From NCBI RefSeq assembly GCF_026410085.1, contig NZ_CP112866.1:124001-188000 (forward strand): a stretch of DNA of 64,000 nucleotides, in the 5' to 3' direction. Below, piece by piece: positions 40,093 to 49,987 of the stretch (its first letter is position 1; each line of letters opens with the position of its first letter). A model generated the notes under the pieces. It was not told where the DNA came from. It ran no database searches and was given only the letters and a program-made list of their open reading frames with translations. The translations under genes were made by a program, and so were the position numbers. Source of the DNA: Pseudomonas quebecensis (GTDB taxonomy: Bacteria > Pseudomonadota > Gammaproteobacteria > Pseudomonadales > Pseudomonadaceae).

Positions 40093-41483
40093 AGGCTGCC
40101 TTTAGGCTCCAGTTGCAGGAAGATCGCCGCCGCCAGCATTGCCATGACGCCCACGGTGAGGAAGGTCAACTGGAACGCGCCGAGCACGCTGTTGACGCCG
40201 TCGTTGCCGGCTTCGGCGGTGAACCCGCCCAGCAGCGCACCGGCGCAGGCCACGCCGAGGCTCAGGGACAGTTGCGCCACCACCGACAGCAGGCTGTTGC
40301 CGCTGCTGGCCTGGGCATCGTCAAGGTCGATCAGGGTCACGGTGTTCATCGCGGTGAACTGCAGGGAGTTGATCGCCCCGAGCACTGCCAGCATGCCCAG
40401 CAGCAGAGGGTAGGGTGTCTGCTCGCTGACCAGGCCCATGCTCGCCAGCATGATGCCCAGCGCCAATGTGTTGCCGGTCAGCACCACCCGATAGCCCAGG
40501 CGTTCGATCAGCGGCCGCGCCACGGACTTGGCGAACATCGCGGCCGCCGCCAACGGCAGCATGCTCATGCCCGCCTGCGACGGCGAATACCCCAGCGCCA
40601 CCTGCAACAGCAGCGGCACCAGGAACGGCAGCGCGCCGCTGCCCAGGCGCGCGAACAGGTTGCCCAGAATGCCCACGGCAAAGGTGCGGGTCTTGAACAA
40701 CACCGGCGAGAACAGTGGGTTGTCGATATGCCCGGCGCGCAGCCAGTACGCCGCCAGGCACGCCAGCCCGCCGAACAGCAGCAACATCACCCGCAGATGC
40801 GGCAGGTGCAGTTCGCCCAGGCCCTCCATGGCGATGGTGATCAGCACCATCGCCGCACCAAACAGCACAAAACCCAACCCGTCAAAGCGCGTGCGTTCAC
40901 TGCCGCGCAGGTCCGGGATGAATTTCCACACGGCATAGCACCCGAGTATGCCCACCGGCAGGTTGATCAGAAAGATCCAGTGCCAGGTCAGGTATTGCAC
41001 CATCCAGCCGCCCATGGTCGGGCCAAGCAGCGGGCCGAGCAGGCCAGGGATGGTAATGAAGCCCATGATCCGCACCAGCTCGGAGCGCGGGTAGGCGCGC
41101 AGCACCACCAGGCGCCCCACCGGCAGCATCAGTGCGCCGCCCAAACCCTGCACCACGCGCGCGCCCACCAGCATGGTCAGGCTGCTGGACAGCGCACACA
41201 GCAGCGAGCCGATGCTGAACAGCATGATCGCGCCGAAGAAAATCTTCTTGGTGCCGAAACGGTCGGCGATCCAACCCGACGCCGGGATCAGCAAGGCGAC
41301 GGTGAGCATGTAGGCGATCACCACCCCCTGCATGCGCAACGGGTTTTCCGCGAGATCCCGGGCCATGGCCGGCAGGGCGGTGTTCAGAATCGTCCCATCC
41401 AGCGACTGCATGAAGAAGGCAATCGCCACCACCCAGGGGAGCCATCGGGCGGTCTTGGCATCGAGAGGGGCGCGATCGGGCAT
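40077..41483 (-). CDS. mdtD: MdtD-type DHA2 major facilitator exporter
   Basis: The 468-residue protein has about 14 hydrophobic helices, the MFS motif A stretch GWIADRFGTKKIFFGAI (about 69-85) and a motif C-like GLGGALMLPVGRLV. The sequence resembles E. coli MdtD of the drug:H+ antiporter-2 family. Drug specificity is unknown and no RND pump genes or regulator accompany it. Its last residues (LKRQA) are encoded by one arm of a dispersed inverted repeat, so the C-terminus was probably reshaped by repeat insertion. Confidence 0.85.
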   Translation of the reverse strand: MPDRAPLDAKTARWLPWVVAIAFFMQSLDGTILNTALPAMARDLAENPLRMQGVVIAYMLTVALLIPASGWIADRFGTKKIFFGAIMLFSIGSLLCALSSSLTMLVGARVVQGLGGALMLPVGRLVVLRAYPRSELVRIMGFITIPGLLGPLLGPTMGGWMVQYLTWHWIFLINLPVGILGCYAVWKFIPDLRGSERTRFDGLGFVLFGAAMVLITIAMEGLGELHLPHLRVMLLLFGGLACLAAYWLRAGHIDNPLFSPVLFKTRTFAVGILGNLFARLGSGALPFLVPLLLQVALGYSPSQAGMSMLPLAAAAMFAKSVARPLIERLGYRVVLTGNTLALGIMLASMGLVSEQTPYPLLLGMLAVLGAINSLQFTAMNTVTLIDLDDAQASSGNSLLSVVAQLSLSLGVACAGALLGGFTAEAGNDGVNSVLGAFQLTFLTVGVMAMLAAAIFLQLEPKGSLKRQA

Positions 41484-41518
41484 GGGGGACCTTTTGTCAG
41501 CCGGCTATGTGTCGGCGA

Positions 41519-42409
41519 TTATGCGCCATCCGTGGCGCCTTTTCCCACTGGCGGTTCGTCTAAATCCGACAACACCGCGTGCTTGCCCACCAGGAAATCC
41601 AACAGCGCGCGATGCACCGCCAGGGCGGCTTCGCGCGATTCCAGATCCAGCAGGTGACCGGTGTGTTGCGCCACCGAATAACTGCTGCGCCCCACATACT
41701 GCTTGAACAGTTGAGCGTCGGCAGCGGGGGTGTATTCGTCCAGCGCGCCGTTGAGGAAATGCACTGGCGTTTCGATTTGCCGCAGCGCCGGCAGGTAGTT
41801 GCCGTCGCCCATCGCCATTACCTGGTGGATATGAAAGCGCGCCTGGCGGTACTCGGTGGTCGCCATGCTCGACAGGTGCCGATGGTTGTTGCGCTTGAGG
41901 CGCGGCGACAAGTATTTGCCCACCGTTTCGTTGAGCAAATGGCCGACGGCGGACTTGTCATCGGCCTCGATCAGCACGCGCACGCGGTCCACGTAGTCGA
42001 GCATGGCCTGGTTGAGGTTGGGCGCCAGCGCCATCACTACAGAGCTTTTGATGGAGGGTGGGTTATGCGCCAGGGTCAGCAGGGTGGAAATGCCACCCCA
42101 GGAGGCCGACACCAGATGGTTGACCTCGAAGCGCTCCACCAGCGCCCGCAGGATCTGCACTTCGTCGTCCTTGGTGACCAGGTCGAGGTTGAGGTTGTGT
42201 TCGCGCGAATAACCGGAGAACGGCAGGTCGAACAGCAGCACATTAAAGTGCTCGGCCAGGCACTTGCCGGTACGCGCAAAGGAACGCGTGGTGGCGAGCG
42301 CTCCGTTGACCAGCAGGACGGTGTTCTTGTGTGGATCGTTTCCCAGTCGCTCTACGTGGACGTTGTAGTGCTTGTACAGCTGTTCAATGACAAAACTTCC
42401 ATGGTTCAT
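41519..42409 (-). CDS. RhlA/PhaG-family 3-(3-hydroxyalkanoyloxy)alkanoate synthase
   Basis: The 296-residue alpha/beta hydrolase is close to P. aeruginosa Rhl[26 protein letters not shown] (32-47), [18 protein letters not shown] (49-66) and [18 protein letters not shown] (94-111). Ser103 in SASWGG, Asp224 in LDEYT and His252 in TGHLLDLES are the probable triad. RhlA joins two 3-hydroxyacyl-ACPs into HAA, the lipid part of rhamnolipids; PhaG is the related CoA transacylase/ligase. Details favour RhlA over PhaG. No rhlB, rhlC or quorum genes are nearby, so the product may be free HAA. Confidence 0.85.
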   Translation of the reverse strand: MNHGSFVIEQLYKHYNVHVERLGNDPHKNTVLLVNGALATTRSFARTGKCLAEHFNVLLFDLPFSGYSREHNLNLDLVTKDDEVQILRALVERFEVNHLVSASWGGISTLLTLAHNPPSIKSSVVMALAPNLNQAMLDYVDRVRVLIEADDKSAVGHLLNETVGKYLSPRLKRNNHRHLSSMATTEYRQARFHIHQVMAMGDGNYLPALRQIETPVHFLNGALDEYTPAADAQLFKQYVGRSSYSVAQHTGHLLDLESREAALAVHRALLDFLVGKHAVLSDLDEPPVGKGATDGA

Positions 42410-42609
42410 GTCAACGCTCCAGCTTGTCCTTCCCCGGACAAGGTCATGCAGTGCGTGCAGGCACGCGGGCGAGGTGGCGGGATGCCACTAACCCTTATAA
42501 CGAGGTTTTCCACAGGCGACAACAGGCCGCCCGCGCGCACGGTGCGCAAGAGAAATGGCCGTAGGAACGGGTAAAACCGAGCTGTCTGAAATCAGCACAA
42601 GACAATGTG

Positions 42610-42691
42610 TGAAGGGGCTCGCCCCCGGTAGCGGTGTCGGTCAATCAGTGCGTGGCTGATACACCGCTATCGGGAGCAGGCTCCTTCCCAC
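42610..42691. repeat. REPIN element
   Basis: TGAAGGGGCTCGCCCCCGGTAGC and, inverted, GCTATCGGGAGCAGGCTCCT-TCCCACA form a divergent REPIN between the RhlA-like gene and the pmbA-type gene. The rest of the 292-base interval (42410-42609) shows no gene and should include the rhlA-like promoter. Confidence 0.7.
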
Positions 42692-42701
42692 AGGGAGGTA
42701 T

Positions 42702-44018
42702 TTATAACGTCAGGGTCAGACGTTTTATCAGCGCTCCCGGTAACAGATTGGAGGCTGTATTGCGTTGGCCGTAAGTACTGGCCGACAGCAACAACTCTCG
42801 CTCGGCGGTCAGTGCTTCCAATTGGGAACCGAGCAGGCTGTAGACGCTGTCATCAAAGCGCATGGTGCTGACGGGCGCCTTGATCTCGCCGTCCTCCACC
42901 CAGAACGTGGCGAAGCGTGTCATGCCGGTCAGGCGTGCGGCCGGCAGGTCCGAGTAGTTCAGGTACCACAGGTTGCTGATATACAACCCGGTGCCCAGCT
43001 GCTTGAGGATATCGGCCTGGACCAGGCTTCCCGCCGCCATTTGCAGGGCGCTGGGGGATTCGTCGCTGCTGGCACCGTTGGCGCTCAGGCCGTATTCGGC
43101 GGCGCTGCGCGAATTGACCAGTTGGCCGCAGGCTTTACCGGCATTGATCAGCGTCACGTCGCTGCGCGGGTAGCCCTCTGTGGAGAACGCCTGGCTCAGG
43201 GAGCCGCTGATCTGTTCGCTTACCGTCACCAGCGGGCTCAGGTGTTGCTCACCGGCGTACAGCCGTTGCAGCGAGCTGCCTTTGCTGGCGATGGCTTGGG
43301 CGGAGAACCCGCCCCAGGTGATGATGCTGATGATTTCTTCCAGCGCGGCGGGCGCCAGGTAGGCGCGGTACTGGCCGGGCGGCAACGGGTGCAGCGCACG
43401 GTCGAGGAATGCCAATTGCTCGCGCGCCTGCTGCAGGCGCGCGGAGAATTCGACGCTGTCCCAGGTGTGCCCGGCGTAGCTGGCTTTGACGGCTTCGCCA
43501 TTGGCATGGAACAGGCTGAAATCGAAGTTGAAGCTATTGGCCTGGTGCCAGCCGAACGCTCCGTTTGAACTGGCAAAGCCACGACTGATAGGGCCGGCGG
43601 CATAGATGCCGACCAGGTCAACACCGTCGGCGGCCTGGCTGATGTCTTGCAGCACCCGAGCCAGCTCGGGCAACGGCCGAGCCTGCTCATTGCTGCTTTG
43701 CCAGGCGGTGGGGTTGAGCAGCAGGTACGGGTCCTGCGGCAACAACGGCAAGGTTTCGCGCAGTTGCTGCAAACCTTCGGCGAGGCGCTGACGGTCCAGC
43801 GCAGGTTCGCCGGCCAGGGTGATGGCGAGGTCGGCATGCCGGCCGTCGCTGATCAGTTTCAGATTGAGGCTGGCCTGCTGCACCTGCCCTGCCTGGCGCA
43901 CCTTGGCATGATTGAAACGCACGAACTCGGAGGCTTCCGCCGCGTAGCCGAGGTGAAATTGTTCCTGGTCGGTGAGGGCCTGCTTGAGCCACTCCACCAA
44001 TGCCTTGAAATCATGCAT
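42702..44018 (-). CDS. TldE/PmbA-family protein
   Basis: This 438-residue protein has the overall PmbA/TldE layout: an N-terminal alpha/beta domain (about 1-190) and a C-terminal beta barrel with RSDVTLINAGKACGQLVNSR and NLWYLNYSDLPAARLTGMTR. No HExxxH motif is present, as expected for the non-zinc subunit. Its ATG overlaps the TldD-type stop (TGATG), so they are translationally coupled and probably form a heterodimeric peptidase that matures modified peptides or degrades unfolded ones. This is a divergent second pair rather than the canonical tldD/pmbA of the genome (inference). Confidence 0.85.
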   Translation of the reverse strand: MHDFKALVEWLKQALTDQEQFHLGYAAEASEFVRFNHAKVRQAGQVQQASLNLKLISDGRHADLAITLAGEPALDRQRLAEGLQQLRETLPLLPQDPYLLLNPTAWQSSNEQARPLPELARVLQDISQAADGVDLVGIYAAGPISRGFASSNGAFGWHQANSFNFDFSLFHANGEAVKASYAGHTWDSVEFSARLQQAREQLAFLDRALHPLPPGQYRAYLAPAALEEIISIITWGGFSAQAIASKGSSLQRLYAGEQHLSPLVTVSEQISGSLSQAFSTEGYPRSDVTLINAGKACGQLVNSRSAAEYGLSANGASSDESPSALQMAAGSLVQADILKQLGTGLYISNLWYLNYSDLPAARLTGMTRFATFWVEDGEIKAPVSTMRFDDSVYSLLGSQLEALTAERELLLSASTYGQRNTASNLLPGALIKRLTLTL

Positions 44019-45460
44019 CAGGCAGCTCCCCCGAATACGTCGACATGACTGAATACGCAGGCCGGCGAGGCATGGCCGACGCGGATCACCTGGTTGGGCT
44101 CGCCCTTGCCGCAGTTGGGCGTGCCCAGCACCTGAAAGGTACTGGCGTCGCCCACCGCGCTGAGGTTGCGCCAGAATTGCGCGGAAATGGCGCGGTAGTT
44201 GGGGTTCTTGACCACGCCTTTGAGTTCGCCGTTTTCGATCAACTGGCCCCATTCGCAGCCGAACTGGAACTTGTTGCGCGCGTCGTCAATGGACCACGAA
44301 CGGTTGGTCGACATCAGGATGCCGCTTTCGATACCACCAATCAGCTGTGCCAGGCTCTGGTCGCCGGCCTCGATATTCAGGTTGGCCATGCGGTCGATCG
44401 GTGGGCGGTTCCAACTGCTGGCGCGGCTGTTGGCCACACCGCCCATGCCGGCGCGCAATTGCGACAACGCCCCGCCCAGCGGCTTGAGCAACAAGCCTTC
44501 GCGGATCAGGAATTGTTTGCTGGCGCGGGTGCCGTCGTCGTCATGGCTGTAGCTGGCGAGCTGTTCGGGGATGTTTGGGTCGAACGTCACGTTGAGCAGG
44601 CGAGAGCCGTATTGCAGGTGGCCGAAGTCGCTGGCTTTGACGAAGCTGGTGCCGGCGTAATTGCGCTCGTCGCCGAGGATGCGGTCCAGCTCCAGCGGAT
44701 GGCCGATGGACTCGTGAATCTGCAGGATCATCTGGTCGGGCATCAGCAGCAGGTCGCGCGGGCCCTGGGGCGTATTGGGCGCCAGCAGCAGTTGCAGGGC
44801 TTCGTCGGCCACCCGTGGCGCGGCGCCGATCAGGCCGAAGCGGCTGATCACGTCATAACCGCCTTGCTGGCCGAAGTTGCTGCCGCCCAGGGTGCGGGTC
44901 TGGCTGTCATTGCTGTCGTAGGCGGTAACGCTCACGCCGGGGAACACAAAACGCTGAGCCTGGCGCAGCTCGGCGCCGGCGCTGTTGAGGTAGATCTGCT
45001 CGACGTGGGTCAGGCCGAGGCTGACGTCCCAACTGACCAGGCGATCGTCTTTCGGCACGGCGGCAGACTCGTCGCCCAGCAGTTGGTAGCAGTCGCTCAG
45101 GGAAGGGAAGGGCTGGTCGAGTTCGGGAGACAGGTAGTCGGCCACGTCGCTGGACGCGTGCTGGTCGCGCAGGTCGAGCAGCGCATGGGACTTGATCAGC
45201 AGGGCCTGTTGTTCGGCGCGTTCAAGAGCGGCTTGCAGGCCGGCCAGGGAAATATCGTGGGTCGCGGCGTAGGCTTCCACACCGTTGAGACGCACGGTGA
45301 GCATGACGCCCTCGTCGTGGTTCAGGTGCGGTGGTTCGGCGACATTCTTGCGCACCGACAGGTACTGGCCGGATTCGCGCAGGTAGCGCAGGGAGAAGAA
45401 GTCGGCGGTGGTGCGCAGGGCACCGAAATGTTTTTTAAGTGTGGCGTGGTGGTCGAACAT
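44018..45460 (-). CDS. TldD-family metallopeptidase
   Basis: The 480-residue protein carries the TldD zinc motif HESIGH (249-254) in LQIHESIGHPLELDRILG and the family strand blocks around it; a Cys in TPNCGKGEP (about 455) is a candidate third ligand. It starts MFDHHATLKKHFGALRTT at ATG 45460, just after GGAAGG. It forms an operon with the PmbA-type gene. The pair lies between rhlA-like and betA; no RiPP precursor gene is evident close by. Confidence 0.88.
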   Translation of the reverse strand: MFDHHATLKKHFGALRTTADFFSLRYLRESGQYLSVRKNVAEPPHLNHDEGVMLTVRLNGVEAYAATHDISLAGLQAALERAEQQALLIKSHALLDLRDQHASSDVADYLSPELDQPFPSLSDCYQLLGDESAAVPKDDRLVSWDVSLGLTHVEQIYLNSAGAELRQAQRFVFPGVSVTAYDSNDSQTRTLGGSNFGQQGGYDVISRFGLIGAAPRVADEALQLLLAPNTPQGPRDLLLMPDQMILQIHESIGHPLELDRILGDERNYAGTSFVKASDFGHLQYGSRLLNVTFDPNIPEQLASYSHDDDGTRASKQFLIREGLLLKPLGGALSQLRAGMGGVANSRASSWNRPPIDRMANLNIEAGDQSLAQLIGGIESGILMSTNRSWSIDDARNKFQFGCEWGQLIENGELKGVVKNPNYRAISAQFWRNLSAVGDASTFQVLGTPNCGKGEPNQVIRVGHASPACVFSHVDVFGGAA

Positions 45461-45559
45461 GGGGCCTTCCTTGTGGGCGGCTCGGTGCGGGCAGGCAACA
45501 GAGTAGGCCCGGGCTGGGGGCTGATCAAGGAAAGGTGATTCTTTGTGACAAGTGCCCCT

Positions 45560-45655
45560 GTGGCGAGCGGGCTTGTCCCGCGCTGGGCTGCGCAGCGGCC
45601 CCAAAAATCTTGGGAGCGCTACGCACTCCAGCGCGGGGCAAGCCCGCTCGCCACA
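45560..45655. repeat. long inverted repeat (GTGGCGAGCGGGCTTG family)
   Basis: GTGGCGAGCGGGCTTGTCCC-GCGCTGG at 45560-45586 is mirrored by CCAGCGCGGGGCAAGCCCGC-TCGCCAC at about 45628-45654, with a GC-rich middle. It is a second REPIN class common in Pseudomonas and separates tldD from betA. Confidence 0.8.
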
Positions 45656-45664
45656 GGGAGTGGG

Positions 45665-47368
45665 TTACTGCGCAGTCGGCCCCACTTCACGCAACGGCTT
45701 GCCACGCACCGGCGCGTCGCCCGCCACGTAGTAGTCGGCGGTGCTGCGCGGCAGCGGCTGGCGGCCACGGATCTTGTCGGCGATTTTCTCGGCGATCATG
45801 ATCGTCGGCGCGTTCAAGTTGCCGGTGGTGATGATCGGCATGATCGACGCGTCGACTACACGCAGACCTTGCATGCCATGCACGCGGCCTTCGGCGTCCA
45901 CCACCGCCATCTCGTCGGTGCCCATCTTGCACGAGCAGGACGGGTGGAACGCGGTTTCGGCGTGCTCGCGGATGAACTTATCCAGTTGCTCGTCGGTTTG
46001 CACGTCGATGCCTGGGCTGATTTCGCGCCCACGGTAAGGGTCCAGCGCCGGCTGCTGCATGATTTCCCGGGTCAGGCGGATGCCGTCGCGGAATTCCTGC
46101 CAGTCCTGTTCGGTGGCCATGTAGTTGAAGAGGATGCTCGGGTAGTCCCGTGGGTTCTTCGACTTCAGCTGGACGCGGCCGCGGCTCGGCGAGCGCATGG
46201 AACCCATGTGCGCCTGGAAGCCGTGCTCTTTCACACCGTTGCTGCCGTTGTAGTTAATCGCCACCGGCAGGAAGTGGTACTGGATGTTCGGCCATTCGAA
46301 CTCTTCACGGGTACGGATAAACCCGCCCGCTTCGAACTGGTTGCTGGCGCCGATACCGGTGCCGTTGAACAGCCATTCGGCACCGATGGCCGGCTGGTTG
46401 TACCAGAGCAGCGACGGGTACAGCGATACTGGCTGGGTGCAGGCGTATTGCAGGTACAGCTCAAGGTGATCCTGCAGGTTTTCGCCGACGCCGGGCAGGT
46501 CGTGGACCACCGGGATATCCAGGCTTTCCAGCAATTTGGCCGGGCCGACGCCGGAGCGTTGCAGCAACTGCGGCGAGGCGATGGCGCCGCTGCATACCAG
46601 TACTTCCTTGCGCGCGCGGGCTTCAACGCGTTCTTCGGCGGCGCCGATCAGGTAACGCACGCCCACCGCGCGCTTGCCTTCGAACAAGACTTTGTCGGTG
46701 AGGGCGTGAGTGACGATGGTCAGCGTCGAACGCTTTTTAGCCGTGTCCAGGTAACCGCGTGCAGTGCTGGCGCGACGGCCGTTCGGCGTGACGGTACGGT
46801 CCATGGGGCCGAAACCTTCCTGCTGGTAACCGTTCAAGTCTTCGGTACGCGGGTAGCCGGCCTGCACGCCGGCTTCGACCATGGCGTGGAACAGCGGGTT
46901 ATTGCCGGCCTTGGGCGTGGTCACGCTGACCGGACCGTCGCCACCGTGGTAATCGTTGGGGCCGATATCGCGGGTTTCGGCCTTGCGGAAGTACGGCAGG
47001 CAGTCGAGGTAGGTCCAGTTTTCCAGACCCGGCAGCTTTGCCCAGTTGTCGTAGTCCATGGCGTTGCCACGGATGTAGCACATGCCGTTGATCAGCGACG
47101 AGCCACCCAGGCCCTTGCCGCGACCGCATTCCATCCGGCGGCCGTCCATGTGCGGCTCCGGATCCGTCTCGTAGGCCCAGTTGTAGCGACGGCCCTGCAG
47201 CGGGAACGCCAGGGCGGCTGGCATCTGGGTACGGAAATCCAGACGATAATCGGGGCCGCCGGCTTCCAGCAGCAGGACGGTGACGCCTTCGTCTTCGGTC
47301 AGGCGGGTTGCTAAAGTGTTGCCCGCAGAACCTGCGCCAACAATGATGTAGTCGTATTCTTGAGTCAT
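45665..47368 (-). CDS. betA: choline dehydrogenase
   Basis: BetA is a membrane-associated GMC flavoprotein that oxidises choline to betaine aldehyde. The 567-residue protein opens with [19 protein letters not shown] (FAD), has [20 protein letters not shown] (GMC signature 1) and the C-terminal HPSCSCKMG and [16 protein letters not shown]. Motifs and length are those of BetA. It is the last gene of the betIBA unit. Start ATG 47368 follows AAAGGAGAC. Confidence 0.96.
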   Translation of the reverse strand: MTQEYDYIIVGAGSAGNTLATRLTEDEGVTVLLLEAGGPDYRLDFRTQMPAALAFPLQGRRYNWAYETDPEPHMDGRRMECGRGKGLGGSSLINGMCYIRGNAMDYDNWAKLPGLENWTYLDCLPYFRKAETRDIGPNDYHGGDGPVSVTTPKAGNNPLFHAMVEAGVQAGYPRTEDLNGYQQEGFGPMDRTVTPNGRRASTARGYLDTAKKRSTLTIVTHALTDKVLFEGKRAVGVRYLIGAAEERVEARARKEVLVCSGAIASPQLLQRSGVGPAKLLESLDIPVVHDLPGVGENLQDHLELYLQYACTQPVSLYPSLLWYNQPAIGAEWLFNGTGIGASNQFEAGGFIRTREEFEWPNIQYHFLPVAINYNGSNGVKEHGFQAHMGSMRSPSRGRVQLKSKNPRDYPSILFNYMATEQDWQEFRDGIRLTREIMQQPALDPYRGREISPGIDVQTDEQLDKFIREHAETAFHPSCSCKMGTDEMAVVDAEGRVHGMQGLRVVDASIMPIITTGNLNAPTIMIAEKIADKIRGRQPLPRSTADYYVAGDAPVRGKPLREVGPTAQ

Positions 47369-47382
47369 AGGGTCTCCTTTAG

Positions 47383-47479
47383 AGCGGCAAGCTCTAAGCT
47401 TCAAGCTGCAAGAAAGAGCAGCGAGCGGTGTATCTGGGAGGTGCGGCGAGCTTGCAGCTTGAAGCTCGCCGCTTGAGGC
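47383..47479. repeat. CTTCAAGCTGCAAG-type inverted repeat
   Basis: CTCTAAGCTTCAAGCTGCAAG and GCGAGCTTGCAGCTTGAAGC flank a 35-base centre between betB and betA; same family as at 40045-40092. Confidence 0.65.
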
Positions 47480-47482
47480 TCA

Positions 47483-48955
47483 TCAGAACACTGATGCGTA
47501 ATCGCCCAGCTCAACCTGTACCGATTTGATACGGGTGAAGTTGTTCAGTGAGCTGATGCCGTTCTCACGACCCACGCCCGATTGCTTGTAGCCGCCCACC
47601 GGCATCTTCGCGTCGGATTCGCCCCAGGCGTTGATCCAGCAGATGCCCGCTTCCAGTTGATGAATCACGCGGTGGGCGCGGTTCAGGTCCTTGGTCACCA
47701 GGCCTGCGGCCAGGCCGAAGTCGGTGTCGTTGGCGCGGCGGATCACTTCTTCTTCGGTCTCGTAGGTGAGGATGCTCATCACCGGGCCGAAGATTTCTTC
47801 ACGCACGATCACCATGTCATCGGTGCAGTCGGTGAACACGGTCGGGGCGACATAGGCGCCTTTGGCGAAATCGCCGTCGGTCAGGCGATCGCCGCCGCAC
47901 AGCAGGCGCGCGCCTTGCTCTTTGCCCTTGGCGATGTAGCCCAGCACGCTTTCCATATGGGCGAAGCTGACCAGCGGGCCGAAGTTGGTGTTGTCATCCT
48001 GCGGGTCGCCAACACGGATGCGGGCTACGCGCTCGACGATCTTGGCTTCGAATGCCGCCTGCAGGTGCTTGGGCACGAACACGCGGGTGCCGTTGGTGCA
48101 GACCTGGCCGGAGCTGTAGAAGTTGGCCATCATCGCGATGTCGGCGGCGCGATCCAGGTCGGCATCGTCGAACACGATCAGCGGCGACTTGCCGCCCAGT
48201 TCCATGGTCACTTCCTTGAGCGACGAGCTCGACGCGCTGGCCATGACTTTCTTGCCGGTATCGGTGCCGCCGGTGAACGAGACTTTCTCGATCCGCGGGT
48301 GCTCGGTCAGCCAGGTGCCGACTTCACGGCCGCTGCCGGTCAGTACGTTGAACACACCCGCTGGAACGCCGGCTTCGGTGTAGATCTCGGCCAGTTTCAG
48401 GGTGGTCAGGGAGGTGACTTCGCTCGGCTTGAAGATCATCGCGTTGCCGGCGGCCAGGGCCGGGGCGGATTTCCACAGGGCGATCTGAATCGGGTAGTTC
48501 CACGCGCCGATACCGGCGACCACGCCCAGTGGCTCGCGGCGGGTGTAGACGAACGAGGTGTCGCGCAGCGGGATCTGCTCGCCTTCGATGGCCGGCACCA
48601 GGCCAGCGTAGTACTCCAGCACGTCGGCGCCGGTGACGATGTCGACGTACTTGGTTTCGGAGAAGGCTTTACCGGTGTCCAGGGTTTCCAGTGCGGCCAG
48701 TTCATCGTTGCGCTCGCGCAGGATGTCGACGGCACGGCGCAGGATGCGCGAACGCTCCATGGCGGTCATGGCGGCCCAGATTTTCTGGCCTTTTTCAGCG
48801 CTGACCACGGCACGTTCAACGTCCTCGAACGTTGCACGTTGCACTTGGGCGAGAACTTCACCGTTAGCCGGGTTGATGGCTTCGAAGGTGGCATCGCTGC
48901 CGGCGTCGCTGTAGCCGCCGTCAATGTAGAGTTTTTGCAGGTCGAAACGGGCCAT
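47483..48955 (-). CDS. betB: betaine aldehyde dehydrogenase
   Basis: BetB oxidises betaine aldehyde to glycine betaine with NAD(P). The 490-residue ALDH has the substrate Glu in [11 protein letters not shown] (about 248-258), the catalytic Cys in [13 protein letters not shown], and [20 protein letters not shown] 48955 has GAGGACTTT upstream. It lies between betI and betA in the classic betIBA order. Confidence 0.96.
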   Translation of the reverse strand: MARFDLQKLYIDGGYSDAGSDATFEAINPANGEVLAQVQRATFEDVERAVVSAEKGQKIWAAMTAMERSRILRRAVDILRERNDELAALETLDTGKAFSETKYVDIVTGADVLEYYAGLVPAIEGEQIPLRDTSFVYTRREPLGVVAGIGAWNYPIQIALWKSAPALAAGNAMIFKPSEVTSLTTLKLAEIYTEAGVPAGVFNVLTGSGREVGTWLTEHPRIEKVSFTGGTDTGKKVMASASSSSLKEVTMELGGKSPLIVFDDADLDRAADIAMMANFYSSGQVCTNGTRVFVPKHLQAAFEAKIVERVARIRVGDPQDDNTNFGPLVSFAHMESVLGYIAKGKEQGARLLCGGDRLTDGDFAKGAYVAPTVFTDCTDDMVIVREEIFGPVMSILTYETEEEVIRRANDTDFGLAAGLVTKDLNRAHRVIHQLEAGICWINAWGESDAKMPVGGYKQSGVGRENGISSLNNFTRIKSVQVELGDYASVF

Positions 48956-49064
48956 AAAGTCCTCGCAAGTGCATAAGTGGTTGGCGTTACCTGCCGACAG
49001 CGGGCCATGAGGGTGTGGCATCACTGCGTGGCAGACGTTCAGGGGTTGAGCATTTATAAGGGCT

Positions 49065-49658
49065 CTAACTCACCTGCTTGGCCAATTGGAAATCCATGTA
49101 TTCGTAAGCGATGCGTTGCGCCTGCTCCGTGTCGAAAGCGTCTCCCGACAGGGCGCCGCGCAACCACAAACCGTCGATCAACGCCGCCAGGCCGCGGGCC
49201 GCGCTGCGTGCTTGCGGCAGCGGCAGCGCCCGGCGGAACTGGCAGCACAGGTTGGAATACAGACGTTGATCGTTGATCCGCTGCAACCTGTGCAATGACG
49301 GGTGGTGCATGCTGGCGGCCCAGAAGGCCAGCCAGGTTTTCATTGCCGGGCCATTGACCTGGCTGGCGTCGAAGTTGCCCGCGACGATCACCTGAAGGTG
49401 TGCCCGTGGGCTGTCATCCTCCAACGCAAGCCTGCGCTCGTGGACGTTCTCGATCAGCACGTTCATCAGGTAGCGCATCGTCGCGGCGATCAGGCCGTTC
49501 TTGTCCTGAAAGTAGTGACTGATGATGCCGTTCGAGACACCGGCCAGGCGGGCGATCAGCGCAATGCTGGCGTCTGCCATCCCCACTTGATCAATGGCCG
49601 TCAACGTGGCTTCGATCAACTGTTGACGGCGTATGGGTTGCATACCGACCTTGGGCAT
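49065..49658 (-). CDS. betI: choline-responsive repressor BetI
   Basis: This 197-residue TetR-family regulator starts [20 protein letters not shown] and has the DNA-binding helices [22 protein letters not shown] (about 30-51), identical in style to E. coli BetI. It represses bet genes until choline binds. A perfect palindrome lies 70 bases upstream. It is the first gene of betIBA and faces betT. Confidence 0.95.
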   Translation of the reverse strand: MPKVGMQPIRRQQLIEATLTAIDQVGMADASIALIARLAGVSNGIISHYFQDKNGLIAATMRYLMNVLIENVHERRLALEDDSPRAHLQVIVAGNFDASQVNGPAMKTWLAFWAASMHHPSLHRLQRINDQRLYSNLCCQFRRALPLPQARSAARGLAALIDGLWLRGALSGDAFDTEQAQRIAYEYMDFQLAKQVS

Positions 49659-49727
49659 GTAGCACGTCTCCTTAGGCCTGCCGACGGGCGATCACGTCCA
49701 TCGGCTTGAAGGCCAGTCTATTTTGTT

Positions 49728-49747
49728 TTGATTGAACGTTCAATCAA
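49728..49747. promoter_or_regulatory. BetI operator in the betI-betT interval
   Basis: TTGATTGAACGTTCAATCAA is a perfect 20-bp palindrome matching the known BetI box style. On the minus strand TTGAAC (inside it) and TAGACT (49715-49720) are 17 bases apart, so bound BetI would cover the -35 of betIBA. The rest of the 329-base interval (49659-49987) contains no gene and should hold the betT promoter. Confidence 0.85.
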
Positions 49748-49987
49748 CAAAGAATAAGCTCTGCGACAAATCGTCGCTGCTGGCAGGTTTTCAGCCCGTT
49801 CAGCCAGCGACATCCGACACCTGGAACATCCCTGCAAGGGCCCGCTCAAGGGCCTGCCGCGGTTTTGGCGCAGCGGGGATTTTCGGGGTGTCTTTATAAC
49901 ACCCGTCCGTCGACTGCCGAAAAATCGATGTCCCGGGATAACCGTTGCCTTGTGTTTCTCTTTCGCACTGCCCGGAGCATCTGCGCC

